A stretch of DNA of 64,000 nt from Sphingopyxis sp. Root154 (GTDB lineage: Bacteria; Pseudomonadota; Alphaproteobacteria; Sphingomonadales; Sphingomonadaceae): positions 620,001 through 684,000 of the forward strand of contig NZ_LMGI01000001.1 in assembly GCF_001427105.1 (NCBI RefSeq). Direction: 5' to 3'. The notes beneath the pieces were generated by a model. It ran no database searches. It was given only the letters and a program-made list of their open reading frames with translations, and was not told the DNA's origin. This document shows, in pieces, positions 25,751-35,090 of this stretch (positions are counted from its first letter, which is position 1; each line of letters starts with the position of its first letter). The translations under genes and the position numbers were made by a program.

Positions 25751-26746
25751 ATGACCGCGGCAGTTGCCCCCGCACCAACGGACTTCGGCCCTGATCGGGT
25801 ATTTCCGCTTGCTGCGCAGCGCGTCGGCCTTCTCTATGCTTGGCGCCATGGGCGCCGCGTCGCCTGGGACCATCCCGCCCGCTTCACCGAACTTGTGCAG
25901 CTTAGAAAGCTGACCGACCGGTCCCCGATCCAGACCCAGATGATGGACAAAATAGCGGCGAAGCGCCTTGCGGGAGCGCGGCTGGGTGAGGAGTGGATCG
26001 TGCCGACCATCTGGCAAGGCACGGCCCTGCCCCGGCTTATCCTGTTTCCAGTCCCCGCGATTATCAAGTCGCGTCACGGCTGCAACCAATATCGTGTCGT
26101 CACCGCGGTACCCGACTGTGAACGATGGCAGCAACTGCGCAGAATCGCGCGCCGCTGGCAGCGCAGGCCCTATGGGCGCTGGCTCGACGAGTGGGCCTAT
26201 CACGACGTTCCGCGCGGCATCCTCGCCGAACCACTGCTTGGCGGCGCGCTTCCGCTGCCGATCGACTATAAGATATATGTGTTCGGGGGTGTCGCGACGC
26301 ATGTCCAGGTCCATCTCGGGCGCGGCCGTCGGCATCGATGGATCCTTCACGACCGCAGCTGGCGGCAGCTCGTCAGGGCCGCGGACGAACCGCCACCGCC
26401 GCCCTCACTGGCCGCGATGCTGGAGGCAGCCGAGGCGCTAGCCGGCGACATGAACTTTCTTCGCGTCGACTTCTACGACGTCGGGGGCCGGCCCTATTTC
26501 GGGGAATATTGTCTCTATCCGGGTTCCGGGCTCGACCCCTTTGCCGCGGACTGGATCGATTTTGAACTCGGGGCGCTCTGGCTCTCCGCGATGGCGAGAA
26601 ATGCGGCGCCGTCAGACCCTTTGAAATTCGTGACCGAGCAGCCATGCCGCGGCCCGGTCGTCGCCCCGTCATCGGCCATGATCGGTATCGAAACTGCGTT
26701 CGAGGAGTTTCATGCGATCGACGATCGAGAAAAAGAAGGCCGTTGA
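25751..26746 (+). CDS. TupA-like ATP-grasp protein
   Basis: A 331-residue protein matching the TupA-like ATP-grasp family, named after a teichuronopeptide synthesis enzyme. Visible blocks: WAYHDVPRGILAEPLLG, PIDYKIYVFGGVATHVQVHLGR (nucleotide-binding strand pair) and MNFLRVDFYDVGGRPYFGEYCLYPGSGLDPF (magnesium and catalytic end). Family members are expected to join an amino acid to an acceptor carboxyl using ATP; here the substrate is unknown. ATG 25751 follows AAAGG; an earlier in-frame start at 25706 is possible. Its end overlaps the convergent potassium channel gene by 78 bases. Confidence 0.8.
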   Translation: MTAAVAPAPTDFGPDRVFPLAAQRVGLLYAWRHGRRVAWDHPARFTELVQLRKLTDRSPIQTQMMDKIAAKRLAGARLGEEWIVPTIWQGTALPRLILFPVPAIIKSRHGCNQYRVVTAVPDCERWQQLRRIARRWQRRPYGRWLDEWAYHDVPRGILAEPLLGGALPLPIDYKIYVFGGVATHVQVHLGRGRRHRWILHDRSWRQLVRAADEPPPPPSLAAMLEAAEALAGDMNFLRVDFYDVGGRPYFGEYCLYPGSGLDPFAADWIDFELGALWLSAMARNAAPSDPLKFVTEQPCRGPVVAPSSAMIGIETAFEEFHAIDDREKEGR

Positions 26747-27121
26747 CCAGCCGATCAGGATGATCCCGCTCGCGCCCTCGATCGCGCCGAGGATGCGCAG
26801 TCCCGGGGGCAGGACGATGTCGCCATAGCCTATGGTGACATAGGTTGACGTCGAGAAATACAGGGCATGCTCAAAGTCCGTGAAAGCGCTAAGGAGCTGA
26901 TAAATTCCCGCCCAGATCCAGATTTCAGCCGAGTGCAGCGCGAACAGCCCGAAAGCGGCGACGAGAATTGCGCCGCCGTTGAGAAGAATGACGAGATAGC
27001 GCCGCGACGCACGCCGGTAGCGGCGCAGGATCGCAAGCAACAGCGCCAACCCGGCGAGATGCACCACGACCGTAACCCCGACGACGAGGGTAGCGAGACC
27101 GAGCTGATGGGCGAGCGTCAC
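26669..27121 (-). CDS. Two-helix potassium channel protein
   Basis: A 150-residue inner membrane protein. Two N-terminal helices (about 6-30 and 43-63), then the pore loop STSTYVTIGYGDIVLP with selectivity filter TIGYGD (96-101), then a final helix (about 108-135). No RCK or cyclic-nucleotide domain, so gating must come from elsewhere. It would carry K+ out of the cell. The gene is convergent with the ATP-grasp gene and upstream of the monooxygenase gene's end, from which 73 bases separate it. Confidence 0.9.
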   Translation of the reverse strand: MTLAHQLGLATLVVGVTVVVHLAGLALLLAILRRYRRASRRYLVILLNGGAILVAAFGLFALHSAEIWIWAGIYQLLSAFTDFEHALYFSTSTYVTIGYGDIVLPPGLRILGAIEGASGIILIGWSTAFFFSIVDRMKLLERSFDTDHGR

Positions 27122-27194
27122 GAACCGCTCCCGACGGCCTGCTGCACGATCGCGGAGCTATGCCCCCGGCCGGCCTTGCGGCGCGGCCGCGCCA

Positions 27195-28748
27195 TCAGGC
27201 CGCGATTTCCGTACCGGTGCGAGCCGACAACGCCGGGCGCTCACCATCATAGACGAACTCCGCTCCGCGCAGGTCGATCCGCGGGAAGGCGTCCTTCTCC
27301 GCCCAATAATCCTGATTGTGGCGCCATTCGGGTTTGTCGCCGCGGCGCGGCATCGCGTCGAGACCGCGCATCAGATAGCCCGGATTGAAATTATCTTCCT
27401 CGATCCATGGCAGGATCTGCATGCCCTCATCCTCAGGCCGCAGCGCGACCTCGACCCTTTTTGCACCGATGTCGTCCATATGGTTGAGGAGGTTGCAAAC
27501 GAAGTCCCCCATCATATCGACCCTGAGGGTCCAGCTGGCGCGAAAATAGCCCATGACCCAGGTGAGGTTGGGCACGCCGGTCATCATCATGCCGCGATAG
27601 GTAATCGTCTGCGCCCAATCGACCGGTGCGCCGTCGATATCGAACGGGATTCCGCCCATGACCGACAGATTGAATCCGGTCGCCGCCACGATGATGTCGG
27701 CTTCAATCGCCTCGCCGCCGGCCGTGCGGACACCCGTCGCGGTAAAGTGATCGATCATATCGGTGACGACCGTCAGCTTCCCTTGCGTAGCGGCCTTGAA
27801 GATGTCGCCGTCGGGGCAAAAGGCGAGGCGCTGCTGCCACGGGCGGTATTTCGGCGTGAAATGCGGCTCGAACACGAAGTCGGGATCCCCCGAATAAGCC
27901 CGGATCAGCGCTTTCAGATCCTCGAACACCGCGTCGGGCTCGGATTGGCACCGCCGTGTCATCAGATCCTGGTCGTGCATGATCTGTGCCCGCACGACGC
28001 GATGGACCGTGGGCTCGTCGATCCCGACTTCGCGAAGCCGGTCGGCAAGTTCGTTCCTGTTCTCGCTGCAGTAGAAATAGGTCGGCGAACGCTGGAGCAT
28101 CGTCACATGCGCCGCCTTTTCGGCGAAGGCCGGCACGATGGTTGCCGCGGTGGCGCCCGAGCCGATAACGAGTATGCGCTTGCCCGCATAATCGATCGCC
28201 GGGTCCCAGAGCTGGGCATGGATGAACTGCCCCTCATAATTCGACAGGCCGGGCCAATCGGGGATGTAGGGCTCCTCATGATCATAATAGCCTTGGCACA
28301 TCCAGAGGAAGCCGGCTGTAAAGGTGACCGCCGCGCCATCCGGCGCGCGCACGGCCTCGATCGTCCAGCGATTGGTGGTGCTCGACCAGTGGCAGGCAGT
28401 GATGCGATGGCCATAGTGGATATGGACGCCGATCTCGTTCTCCTCGATCACCTCGCCCATATATTTGAGGATTTCGGCGCCGCTGGCGATCGGCGCGCCG
28501 ACCCAGGGCTTGAAGCGATAGCCGAATGTGTAGAGGTCCGAGTCCGATCGCACGCCGGGATATTTGTGGGTCTCCCATGTCCCGCCAAAAGTCGGTTTTG
28601 CCTCGAGGATCGCGTAACTCTTGCCCGGACACTGCTGCTGGAGGTGATAGGCCGAGCCGATGCCCGAGATGCCGGCACCGACGATCAGCACATCGACATG
28701 GATCGGACGGGGCTGGCCTGGGTCCGCTCGGTTCCTGGTTTCCGCCAT
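27195..28748 (-). CDS. FAD-dependent Baeyer-Villiger-type monooxygenase
   Basis: A 517-residue flavoprotein with two Rossmann fingerprints: GAGISGIGSAYHLQ (FAD) and GSGATAATIVPAF (NADPH). The BVMO-like segment between them includes TFGGTWETHKYPGVRSDS. The typical FxGxxxHxxxWP fingerprint is replaced by YEGQFIHAQLW, so it may be a Baeyer-Villiger or an N-hydroxylating type; the substrate is unknown. ATG 28748 is preceded by AAGGGAG. An FNR box (28809-28822) lies about 67 bases upstream, odd for an oxygen-consuming enzyme. Confidence 0.88.
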   Translation of the reverse strand: MAETRNRADPGQPRPIHVDVLIVGAGISGIGSAYHLQQQCPGKSYAILEAKPTFGGTWETHKYPGVRSDSDLYTFGYRFKPWVGAPIASGAEILKYMGEVIEENEIGVHIHYGHRITACHWSSTTNRWTIEAVRAPDGAAVTFTAGFLWMCQGYYDHEEPYIPDWPGLSNYEGQFIHAQLWDPAIDYAGKRILVIGSGATAATIVPAFAEKAAHVTMLQRSPTYFYCSENRNELADRLREVGIDEPTVHRVVRAQIMHDQDLMTRRCQSEPDAVFEDLKALIRAYSGDPDFVFEPHFTPKYRPWQQRLAFCPDGDIFKAATQGKLTVVTDMIDHFTATGVRTAGGEAIEADIIVAATGFNLSVMGGIPFDIDGAPVDWAQTITYRGMMMTGVPNLTWVMGYFRASWTLRVDMMGDFVCNLLNHMDDIGAKRVEVALRPEDEGMQILPWIEEDNFNPGYLMRGLDAMPRRGDKPEWRHNQDYWAEKDAFPRIDLRGAEFVYDGERPALSARTGTEIAA

Positions 28749-28808
28749 CGACAGCTCCCTTTTCCTTGTATCCGTGGAACGGCATGAACACCGCATCATC
28801 AAAGGTCA

Positions 28809-28822
28809 TTGACCTTGATCAA
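28809..28822. promoter_or_regulatory. FNR box upstream of flavin monooxygenase
   Basis: TTGACCTTGATCAA fits the consensus in both half sites. It lies 61 bases before the monooxygenase start and 58 bases past the end of the small membrane peptide gene on the same strand. Confidence 0.85.
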
Positions 28823-28879
28823 CCAGGCCGGCGCCCCCATCTGTTCGAGGATGTGCTGCCCAGGCGCCAGCAGTGCCAG

Positions 28880-29008
28880 TCAGAGCCGGAAGAGAAAGAA
28901 CCAGACCGACCCCAGAATGACGAAGGCGAAGTAGACGAGCCACAGCCCGAGCGCACCCGCGTGCTCGCGGTTCCGCTCGATCGGGTCTTCGGGGTTCGAC
29001 GGCGCCAC
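28880..29008 (-). CDS. 42-residue single-pass membrane peptide
   Basis: From GTG 29008 (AAGGGA nine bases upstream) to TGA at 28880. The N-terminus is charged (PSNPEDPIERNREHAG), followed by one hydrophobic helix of about 20 residues (LWLVYFAFVILGSVWFF) and the end LFRL. It begins two bases after the stop of the 57-residue gene, so they form a mini-operon. No family recognised; the layout resembles small regulatory subunits of membrane complexes. Confidence 0.6.
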   Translation of the reverse strand: MAPSNPEDPIERNREHAGALGLWLVYFAFVILGSVWFFLFRL

Positions 29009-29010
29009 CG

Positions 29011-29184
29011 TCAGGATCCCTTGCGCGCAAATCTTCGCGCGGCGAGGAGGCCTGCGGTGAGAAGCGGAACGAGCGCCGCCGCCGCGCGTAGCTTGGGCGA
29101 TCGCGAAACGCGGCCGATCTTCTTGCGCATCCGGCGCGGGACGCCGAGCTTCGCAAGCGACCTGTCGACATTAGGCAAATCCAT
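29011..29184 (-). CDS. 57-residue basic peptide with membrane segment
   Basis: ATG 29184 follows GGAGG at good spacing. Sequence starts MDLPNVDRSLAKLGVPRRMR, is very basic in the first half (RRMRKKIGRVSRSPKLR), then has one short hydrophobic stretch (AAAALVPLLTAGLLAA) and ends RRFARKGS. Its role is unknown. It lies upstream of the 42-residue membrane peptide; a possible regulator motif lies 57 to 71 bases upstream. Confidence 0.6.
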   Translation of the reverse strand: MDLPNVDRSLAKLGVPRRMRKKIGRVSRSPKLRAAAALVPLLTAGLLAARRFARKGS

Positions 29185-29240
29185 ATTGTCCTCCTTCGTC
29201 CTGAGCGTGGCCAGAGACTGGGCGAAAGGGGCAGGGCGCG

Positions 29241-29255
29241 AAATACGTAGATCCC
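29241..29255. promoter_or_regulatory. Possible regulator motif AAATACGTAGATCCC
   Basis: On the minus strand GGGATCTACGTATTT, which aligns with GGGAAACTACGGATA at 19635 (GGGA-N2-CTACG-N-AT). It is oriented toward the two small membrane peptide genes that start at 29184. Confidence 0.35.
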
Positions 29256-29358
29256 GCATGTGGCCGGGGCGCGAAGGACGCGTTACCGTTCTGCAATGCC
29301 TGCCCGGCGGTACCTCGCGGACCCAGCAGGTCGATGCGATGATTGGGAGACCTGATCG

Positions 29359-29838
29359 ATGCCGCGGCCGATGACGGCTCGAAGCGCCGGGATATTGCTT
29401 TATCGGCTGATAGGCGGGAGCTTGGAGGTCTTGCTCGTCCATCCCGGCGGACCCTATTGGCGCCGGCGCGATCGTGGTGCCTGGCAGATTCCGAAGGGAG
29501 ATATTTTAGCCGGCGAAAGCACGGAGGCGGCGGCCTTGCGCGAAGCTCAAGAAGAGCTTGGCACGGCGTTGCAAGGGACGCTCGTTCCAATGGGGCGGCT
29601 CCGGCAGGCCGGTGGAAAGATCGTCGAAGGCTTCGCGCTCGAGCAGGATCTCGACACTGCCGCGATCGTGAGCAATTGCTTCGAGATCGAGTGGCCTCCG
29701 CGCAGCGGCCGGCGCCAGTCTTTTCCAGAGATCGAGGCGGCGCAATGGTTCACGGTCGCGGAGGCCGAGGCCATGATGCTTCCCAGCCAACAGCCATTCC
29801 TCGACCGGCTCGCCGATTATCTGGCCCTGAGACACTGA
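29359..29838 (+). CDS. NUDIX hydrolase
   Basis: A 159-residue pyrophosphohydrolase. The Nudix box is exact: G47-x5-E53-x7-R61-E62-x2-E65-E66-x-G68 in GDILAGESTEAAALREAQ followed by EELG. The N-terminus RSAGILLYRLIGGSLEVLLVHPGG and the GAWQIPKG segment match the branch acting on diadenosine polyphosphates or similar nucleotides, but the substrate is uncertain. ATG 29359 has GGGAG about ten bases upstream; ATG 29371 is an alternative. It is convergent with the BON relic. Confidence 0.9.
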   Translation: MPRPMTARSAGILLYRLIGGSLEVLLVHPGGPYWRRRDRGAWQIPKGDILAGESTEAAALREAQEELGTALQGTLVPMGRLRQAGGKIVEGFALEQDLDTAAIVSNCFEIEWPPRSGRRQSFPEIEAAQWFTVAEAEAMMLPSQQPFLDRLADYLALRH

Positions 29839-29845
29839 CACAAAA

Positions 29846-29874
29846 GCGGCCGCCCCCGTTTCTGGGACGGCCGC
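29846..29874 (-). terminator. GC-rich hairpin beyond second BON relic
   Basis: Stem GCGGCCG / CGGCCGC, loop of 15 bases. It is 28 bases past the BON relic stop on the minus strand and only eight bases past the NUDIX stop on the plus strand, so it could end either transcript. Same outer stem as the hairpin at 10343-10370. Confidence 0.5.
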
Positions 29875-29901
29875 AAAGCGAATCTTTCCCGATCGCTCCG
29901 C

Positions 29902-30203
29902 TCAAAGGGCGATCGTGATATTATCCTCGACCCGGGTGCCCCCGGCGCCGACCATGCGGCCCTCTCGCCGACCCCGCGTTCGGCCCATGCCTTGACCTTG
30001 CCGCCGAGTTTGATGATGCCGCCGTCGGTGGTAACCGCGGCCGCGTCGAGATCCGCCTGGCGCTTGAAGGCGGAGACGATGCGCCTCTTCACATGAGCGG
30101 GGGCCGGGTACTGCTTGACCTCGATCGACCGCGGCAAAGCTTCGTGCAGCCTGTGCGGATCGACTACGACCGTCATCCGCCATCGCACCGTATAGGCCCG
30201 CAT
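29902..30203 (-). pseudogene. BON-domain protein gene remnant with frameshift
   Basis: The minus strand encodes HVKRRIVSAFKRQADLDAAA and GGIIKLGGKVKAWAERGVGE, the body of a BON domain (OsmY family, periplasmic, lipid-associated). After AAWSAPG the frame is lost: one base is missing in GGGGGCACCC, and the expected end RVEDNITIAL with stop TGA at 29902 lies in the next frame. The N-terminal residues (MRAYTVRWRMTVVVD) look like a decayed earlier BON repeat. Intact OsmY-like genes have two or three repeats, so this is a truncated, frameshifted relic. Confidence 0.7.
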
Positions 30204-30230
30204 AGGCGGGCGGGCCGCCGACGGGGAGGC

Positions 30231-30536
30231 TCAGCGCTTGCGGACAAACTCTGCGCGAAGCACGAGACCCTTGATGGCTTCGTGGCGGCAATCGATTTCC
30301 TGCGGATCGCCGGTCAGCCGGATCGACTTGATGACGGTCCCTACCTTGAGTGTCTTGCCGGCCCCCTTGACGTCGAGATCCTTGACCAGAACCACCTGAT
30401 CGCCGTCGTGGAGGATGTTGCCCACCGAATCGCGTACCTCGACCTGCCCGGCCGCCGCGTTTCGGCTGGCCAGTTCGGATGCAGGCATCCACTCGCCGCT
30501 CTCTTCGTCATAGACATAATCATTATCGCTGGTCAT
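30231..30536 (-). CDS. PhnA-domain protein lacking the usual zinc ribbon
   Basis: A 101-residue protein whose C-terminal 70 residues match the PhnA/YjdM domain: VRDSVGNILHDGDQVVLVKDL, then VGTVIKSIRLTGDPQEIDCR and LRAEFVRKR. The N-terminal Cys4 zinc ribbon of E. coli YjdM is absent and replaced by DNDYVYDEESGEWMPASEL. Despite the old name phnA, no phosphonate activity is established. GGAG lies eight bases before ATG 30536; ATG 30548 is an alternative. Confidence 0.82.
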   Translation of the reverse strand: MTSDNDYVYDEESGEWMPASELASRNAAAGQVEVRDSVGNILHDGDQVVLVKDLDVKGAGKTLKVGTVIKSIRLTGDPQEIDCRHEAIKGLVLRAEFVRKR

Positions 30537-30621
30537 TTCATGCTCCATTGAGGTTGGCGGCCGTTCGGTCGGTCGAACGGACGCATATAGTTTTGAAAGC
30601 GCGCAAAGCGCGGAACTGCAT

Positions 30622-32283
30622 TCACTTCTTTCCGAGCAGCTCTACGGCAAGCACCTGCGCACGCGCATAATCGGCCGCATAGGAGAGCTTCATCGACGTT
30701 TCGCCAAGCCCGACGCGACCCAACATCGAACGGGGCTGCGGCTGCACACCCGACAATATGACCTCAGCCCCGGCGAGCCGCGCCTGTTCGACAAATTCCT
30801 CGAGCGCCTGCGCCCCGCTCGCGTCGAGTAGGGGCATAAGCCGCAGGCGGAGGATGATGACGCGCGGTGACTGGCCCAACCGGCGCAGCGTATCGAGAAG
30901 TTCGCCAGCGACGCCGAAGAAGAAGGGACCGGCGATCCGGAACACTTCGACGCCCGGCGGTAAATCGTCGCGCTGATGCCTATCTTCGGAATCGAGATCG
31001 ATATCGCGCGGCCTGCCGGACCCGACCTCGACGGCCTCAGCCATGCGCGCCATGAACAAAAGCGACGCGAGCGTCACGCCAACGCCGATCGCGACCGTCA
31101 GGTCGACGAGTATCGTCAGCCCGAAAGTCAGCAAGAGCACGGCCCGATCGCTGTTTGGCATGCGGAGCACGGCGAGGAAGCGCTGATACTCGCTCATACC
31201 CCACGCCACCATGAACAGGATCGCGGCGAGCGCCGCCATCGGCACATAGGCCATCAGATCGGTGCCGAAGAGGATGAACAGCAGCAAGAAGACCGCATGC
31301 ATGATGCCCGCGACGGGCGTCTTCGCGCCCGAGCGGATATTGGTCGCGGTGCGGGCGATCGCCCCCGTTGCGGGGAGACCACCGAACAGCGCCGAGCCGA
31401 GATTGGCGACGCCCTGGCCGATCAGTTCCTGGTTTGAGCGGTGCCGCGTCCCCGCCATGCCGTCGGCGACGACTGCGGATAGCAACGCCTCGATCCCCGC
31501 GAGGAAGGCGATGGTGAAGGCCGACGGCAGGACGGCGCTGATCTTCGCGAATGAAATCTCCGGAAACGACGGCATTGGAAGACCCGCCGGAATATCCGGA
31601 AACCGCGAACCGACGGTATCGACCGGGAGATTCAGCAACGCCACAACGAACGCGCTGACCACCACGGCAATCAGGAAGCCGGGAAGTCGCGGCGCCAGCC
31701 TGCGAAAGCCAATGATGATCGCGAGGGCACCGATGCCGACGCCGATGGCGGCCCAGCTAGCACTCGGCAAAGCCCCCAGATAAGCCTGCCATTTGGGAAG
31801 GAAATCGGCAGGCACCTTGTCAATGGCAAGACCGAGGAAGTCCTTGACCTGGCTCGACGCGATGATGACTGCGATGCCCGCGGTGAAACCGATCACGACC
31901 GGATGCGGGATATATTTGATCATCTGCCCGAGCCGCAGCACACCGGCGAGGATCAGCATCAGTCCCGCGAGCAAAGTGGCGATGAGCAACCCGTCATAGC
32001 CGTGGCTCGCGATCACATTGAAGATCACGACGACGAAGGCGCCGGTCGGCCCGCCGACCTGGACGCGCGATCCGCCGAGCGCCGAGATCAGGAAGCCGGC
32101 GACGACCGCGGTGATCAGCCCCTTGTCGGGCGAGGCACCGCTGGCGATGCCGAGCGCCATGGCGAGCGGCAGCGCGACGATCGCGACGGTCAGGCCGGCA
32201 ATCGCATCGGCGCGGAAGGTTGCGGCGGAATAGCCTTCGCGAAAAACCGTCAGGAGCTTGGGCGTATAGGCTTTCGCCGTCAC
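30622..32283 (-). CDS. SulP-family anion transporter with STAS domain
   Basis: A 553-residue SLC26/SulP inner membrane transporter. The N-terminal transport core (about 20-430) has the family sequence FRADAIAGLTVAIVALPLAMALGIASG and SRVQVGGPTGAF. The cytosolic C-terminal STAS domain (about 450-545) contains VIILRLRLMPLLDASGAQAL. Ion could be sulfate, bicarbonate or a dicarboxylate. Its ATG overlaps the stop of the preceding Xre-type regulator (ATGA at 32280-32283), suggesting the regulator controls this transporter. Confidence 0.93.
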   Translation of the reverse strand: MTAKAYTPKLLTVFREGYSAATFRADAIAGLTVAIVALPLAMALGIASGASPDKGLITAVVAGFLISALGGSRVQVGGPTGAFVVVIFNVIASHGYDGLLIATLLAGLMLILAGVLRLGQMIKYIPHPVVIGFTAGIAVIIASSQVKDFLGLAIDKVPADFLPKWQAYLGALPSASWAAIGVGIGALAIIIGFRRLAPRLPGFLIAVVVSAFVVALLNLPVDTVGSRFPDIPAGLPMPSFPEISFAKISAVLPSAFTIAFLAGIEALLSAVVADGMAGTRHRSNQELIGQGVANLGSALFGGLPATGAIARTATNIRSGAKTPVAGIMHAVFLLLFILFGTDLMAYVPMAALAAILFMVAWGMSEYQRFLAVLRMPNSDRAVLLLTFGLTILVDLTVAIGVGVTLASLLFMARMAEAVEVGSGRPRDIDLDSEDRHQRDDLPPGVEVFRIAGPFFFGVAGELLDTLRRLGQSPRVIILRLRLMPLLDASGAQALEEFVEQARLAGAEVILSGVQPQPRSMLGRVGLGETSMKLSYAADYARAQVLAVELLGKK

Positions 32284-32600
32284 CGGGCGGCTGCCTCGCT
32301 GACGTCCTTGTCGTAGAGAAGCGAAGACCCCAGCCCTTTGGGCTTGCCTTCGATCGTCTCGCGCAAGCGGACTCCGCGGCCGATCCCGATGCTCGGCGCA
32401 TTCTCCCCAAGAAGCTCGATTCCCGCGCCTTCGAGCGCGGCGATCACTTTCACCAGCGTGTCGATGACGCCGCGCACCTGGCCACCGGAGCTTTCCATCC
32501 GCTGGATGGTTGGAAGGGAGAGCCCGGCCAGTTCGGCGAGCTGGCGCTGGTCGATCCCGAGAAGGGCACGGGCGGCGCGCATCTGCTGTGACGTGATCAT
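32280..32600 (-). CDS. Xre-type HTH regulator paired with SulP transporter
   Basis: A 106-residue protein with an N-terminal lambda-repressor-type HTH: MRAARALLGIDQRQLAELAG, SLPTIQRMESSGG. The second half (about 50-106) has no recognised domain (IELLGENAPSIGIGRGVRLRE resembles the short tails of transporter-linked Xre regulators). It is coupled to the SulP gene downstream. The AT-rich region before its start contains two near-identical 14-base direct repeats, candidate operators. Confidence 0.85.
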   Translation of the reverse strand: MITSQQMRAARALLGIDQRQLAELAGLSLPTIQRMESSGGQVRGVIDTLVKVIAALEGAGIELLGENAPSIGIGRGVRLRETIEGKPKGLGSSLLYDKDVSEAAAR

Positions 32601-32613
32601 ATCAGCTCCTTGA

Positions 32614-32667
32614 TGCTTTATACATCATTTATAAATCTTAACATCATCAACTAATGCTGTATATATC
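32614..32667. promoter_or_regulatory. AT-rich promoter region with two direct repeats
   Basis: ATGCTTTATACATC (32614-32627) and ATGCTGTATATATC (32654-32667) are 14-base repeats matching at 12 positions, 40 bases apart start to start. They sit 14 to 67 bases upstream of the Xre-SulP operon in an unusually AT-rich stretch, and also 91 bases before the DUF983 gene on the other strand. Likely operator of the Xre regulator. Confidence 0.55.
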
Positions 32668-32757
32668 GAGCATGCCAATCGATAGATCAACTTGTCGCGC
32701 TCTCAGGGGCGCGCCCCGCCAATGCCGTTCGCGAGTTTGCCGCAAGGAGCCCGGCTG

Positions 32758-33249
32758 ATGCCCAATTTCATGGTGTCGCCCTTCGACCGTCCCGTCACCC
32801 GGAATATCTCGCCGCCAGCGAACGATGAGGTGTCGAATGTGGATAGCTTTGTCCTTCCGGCGTCGGGCTGGGAGTCGATGCTCCGCGGCGCGAGAAGCCG
32901 CTGCCCTCGCTGCAACGAAGCGAAGCTGTTTACCCGCTTTCTCAAGCCGGTGGCGACTTGCCCCCATTGCCTGCAGGACTGGACGCATCAACAGGCCGAT
33001 GATTTTCCGGCCTATGTCTCGATCCTGCTGACCGGGCATATCATGGCGCCGATCATCATCGCGCTCGTTCAGGAGACGGCGCTGTCGCTCGCAGGGCTTG
33101 CCGCGATCATCGTCCCGCTGATGCTGGCGCTGATGATCGGGTTTATCCAGCCCGCGAAAGGGGCGATCATCGCCCTGCAATGGTGGTTCGGCATGCATGG
33201 ATTCGAGAAGGAACGGCGAGACGCGGAGGCGTTCGACCGCAAACAATAG
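32758..33249 (+). CDS. DUF983-family membrane protein
   Basis: A 163-residue protein. A CxxC pair (RCPRCNEAKLFTRFLKP) and a second pair (CPHCLQDW) form a zinc-ribbon-like cytosolic part. It is followed by two membrane helices (about 83-107 and 112-135) and a charged tail ending FDRKQ. DUF983 genes occur beside cytochrome oxidase assembly genes in many alphaproteobacteria, but the role is unknown. AAGGAG precedes ATG 32758. It is divergent from the Xre-SulP operon. Confidence 0.85.
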   Translation: MPNFMVSPFDRPVTRNISPPANDEVSNVDSFVLPASGWESMLRGARSRCPRCNEAKLFTRFLKPVATCPHCLQDWTHQQADDFPAYVSILLTGHIMAPIIIALVQETALSLAGLAAIIVPLMLALMIGFIQPAKGAIIALQWWFGMHGFEKERRDAEAFDRKQ

Positions 33250-33286
33250 GGAAGATGAATGGCCGCTGCGCCTCGGGAGAGCGGAC

Positions 33287-34831
<1,545 letters not shown>

Positions 34832-35090
34832 CTACTCATTGGTCAGATCGTGCTGTGACGCAAGGCCGACGCAACGCCTTTTCTCGATGACTCGATGAAG
34901 TGCCACCCGATGATGGGTGGTGGTCATCGTTCAGCTCTCGATGCCGCACGAAAGAAAGCGGAGAAGCCGCGACACCGGATAGCGTGCGAATAATTTCCGG
35001 ACATAAGCAGGTGATAACGCGGACCGGCCTGCCGAAGCGCTTTCAGCTTCAAGCGGCCCCTTGCTTTGGGTTGGCCGCATGAAGATCCTT

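Noticed and set aside
27318-28787. A 489-codon open frame antisense to the flavin monooxygenase
   Set aside because: Same shadow pattern; the sense gene has both Rossmann motifs and an FNR box.
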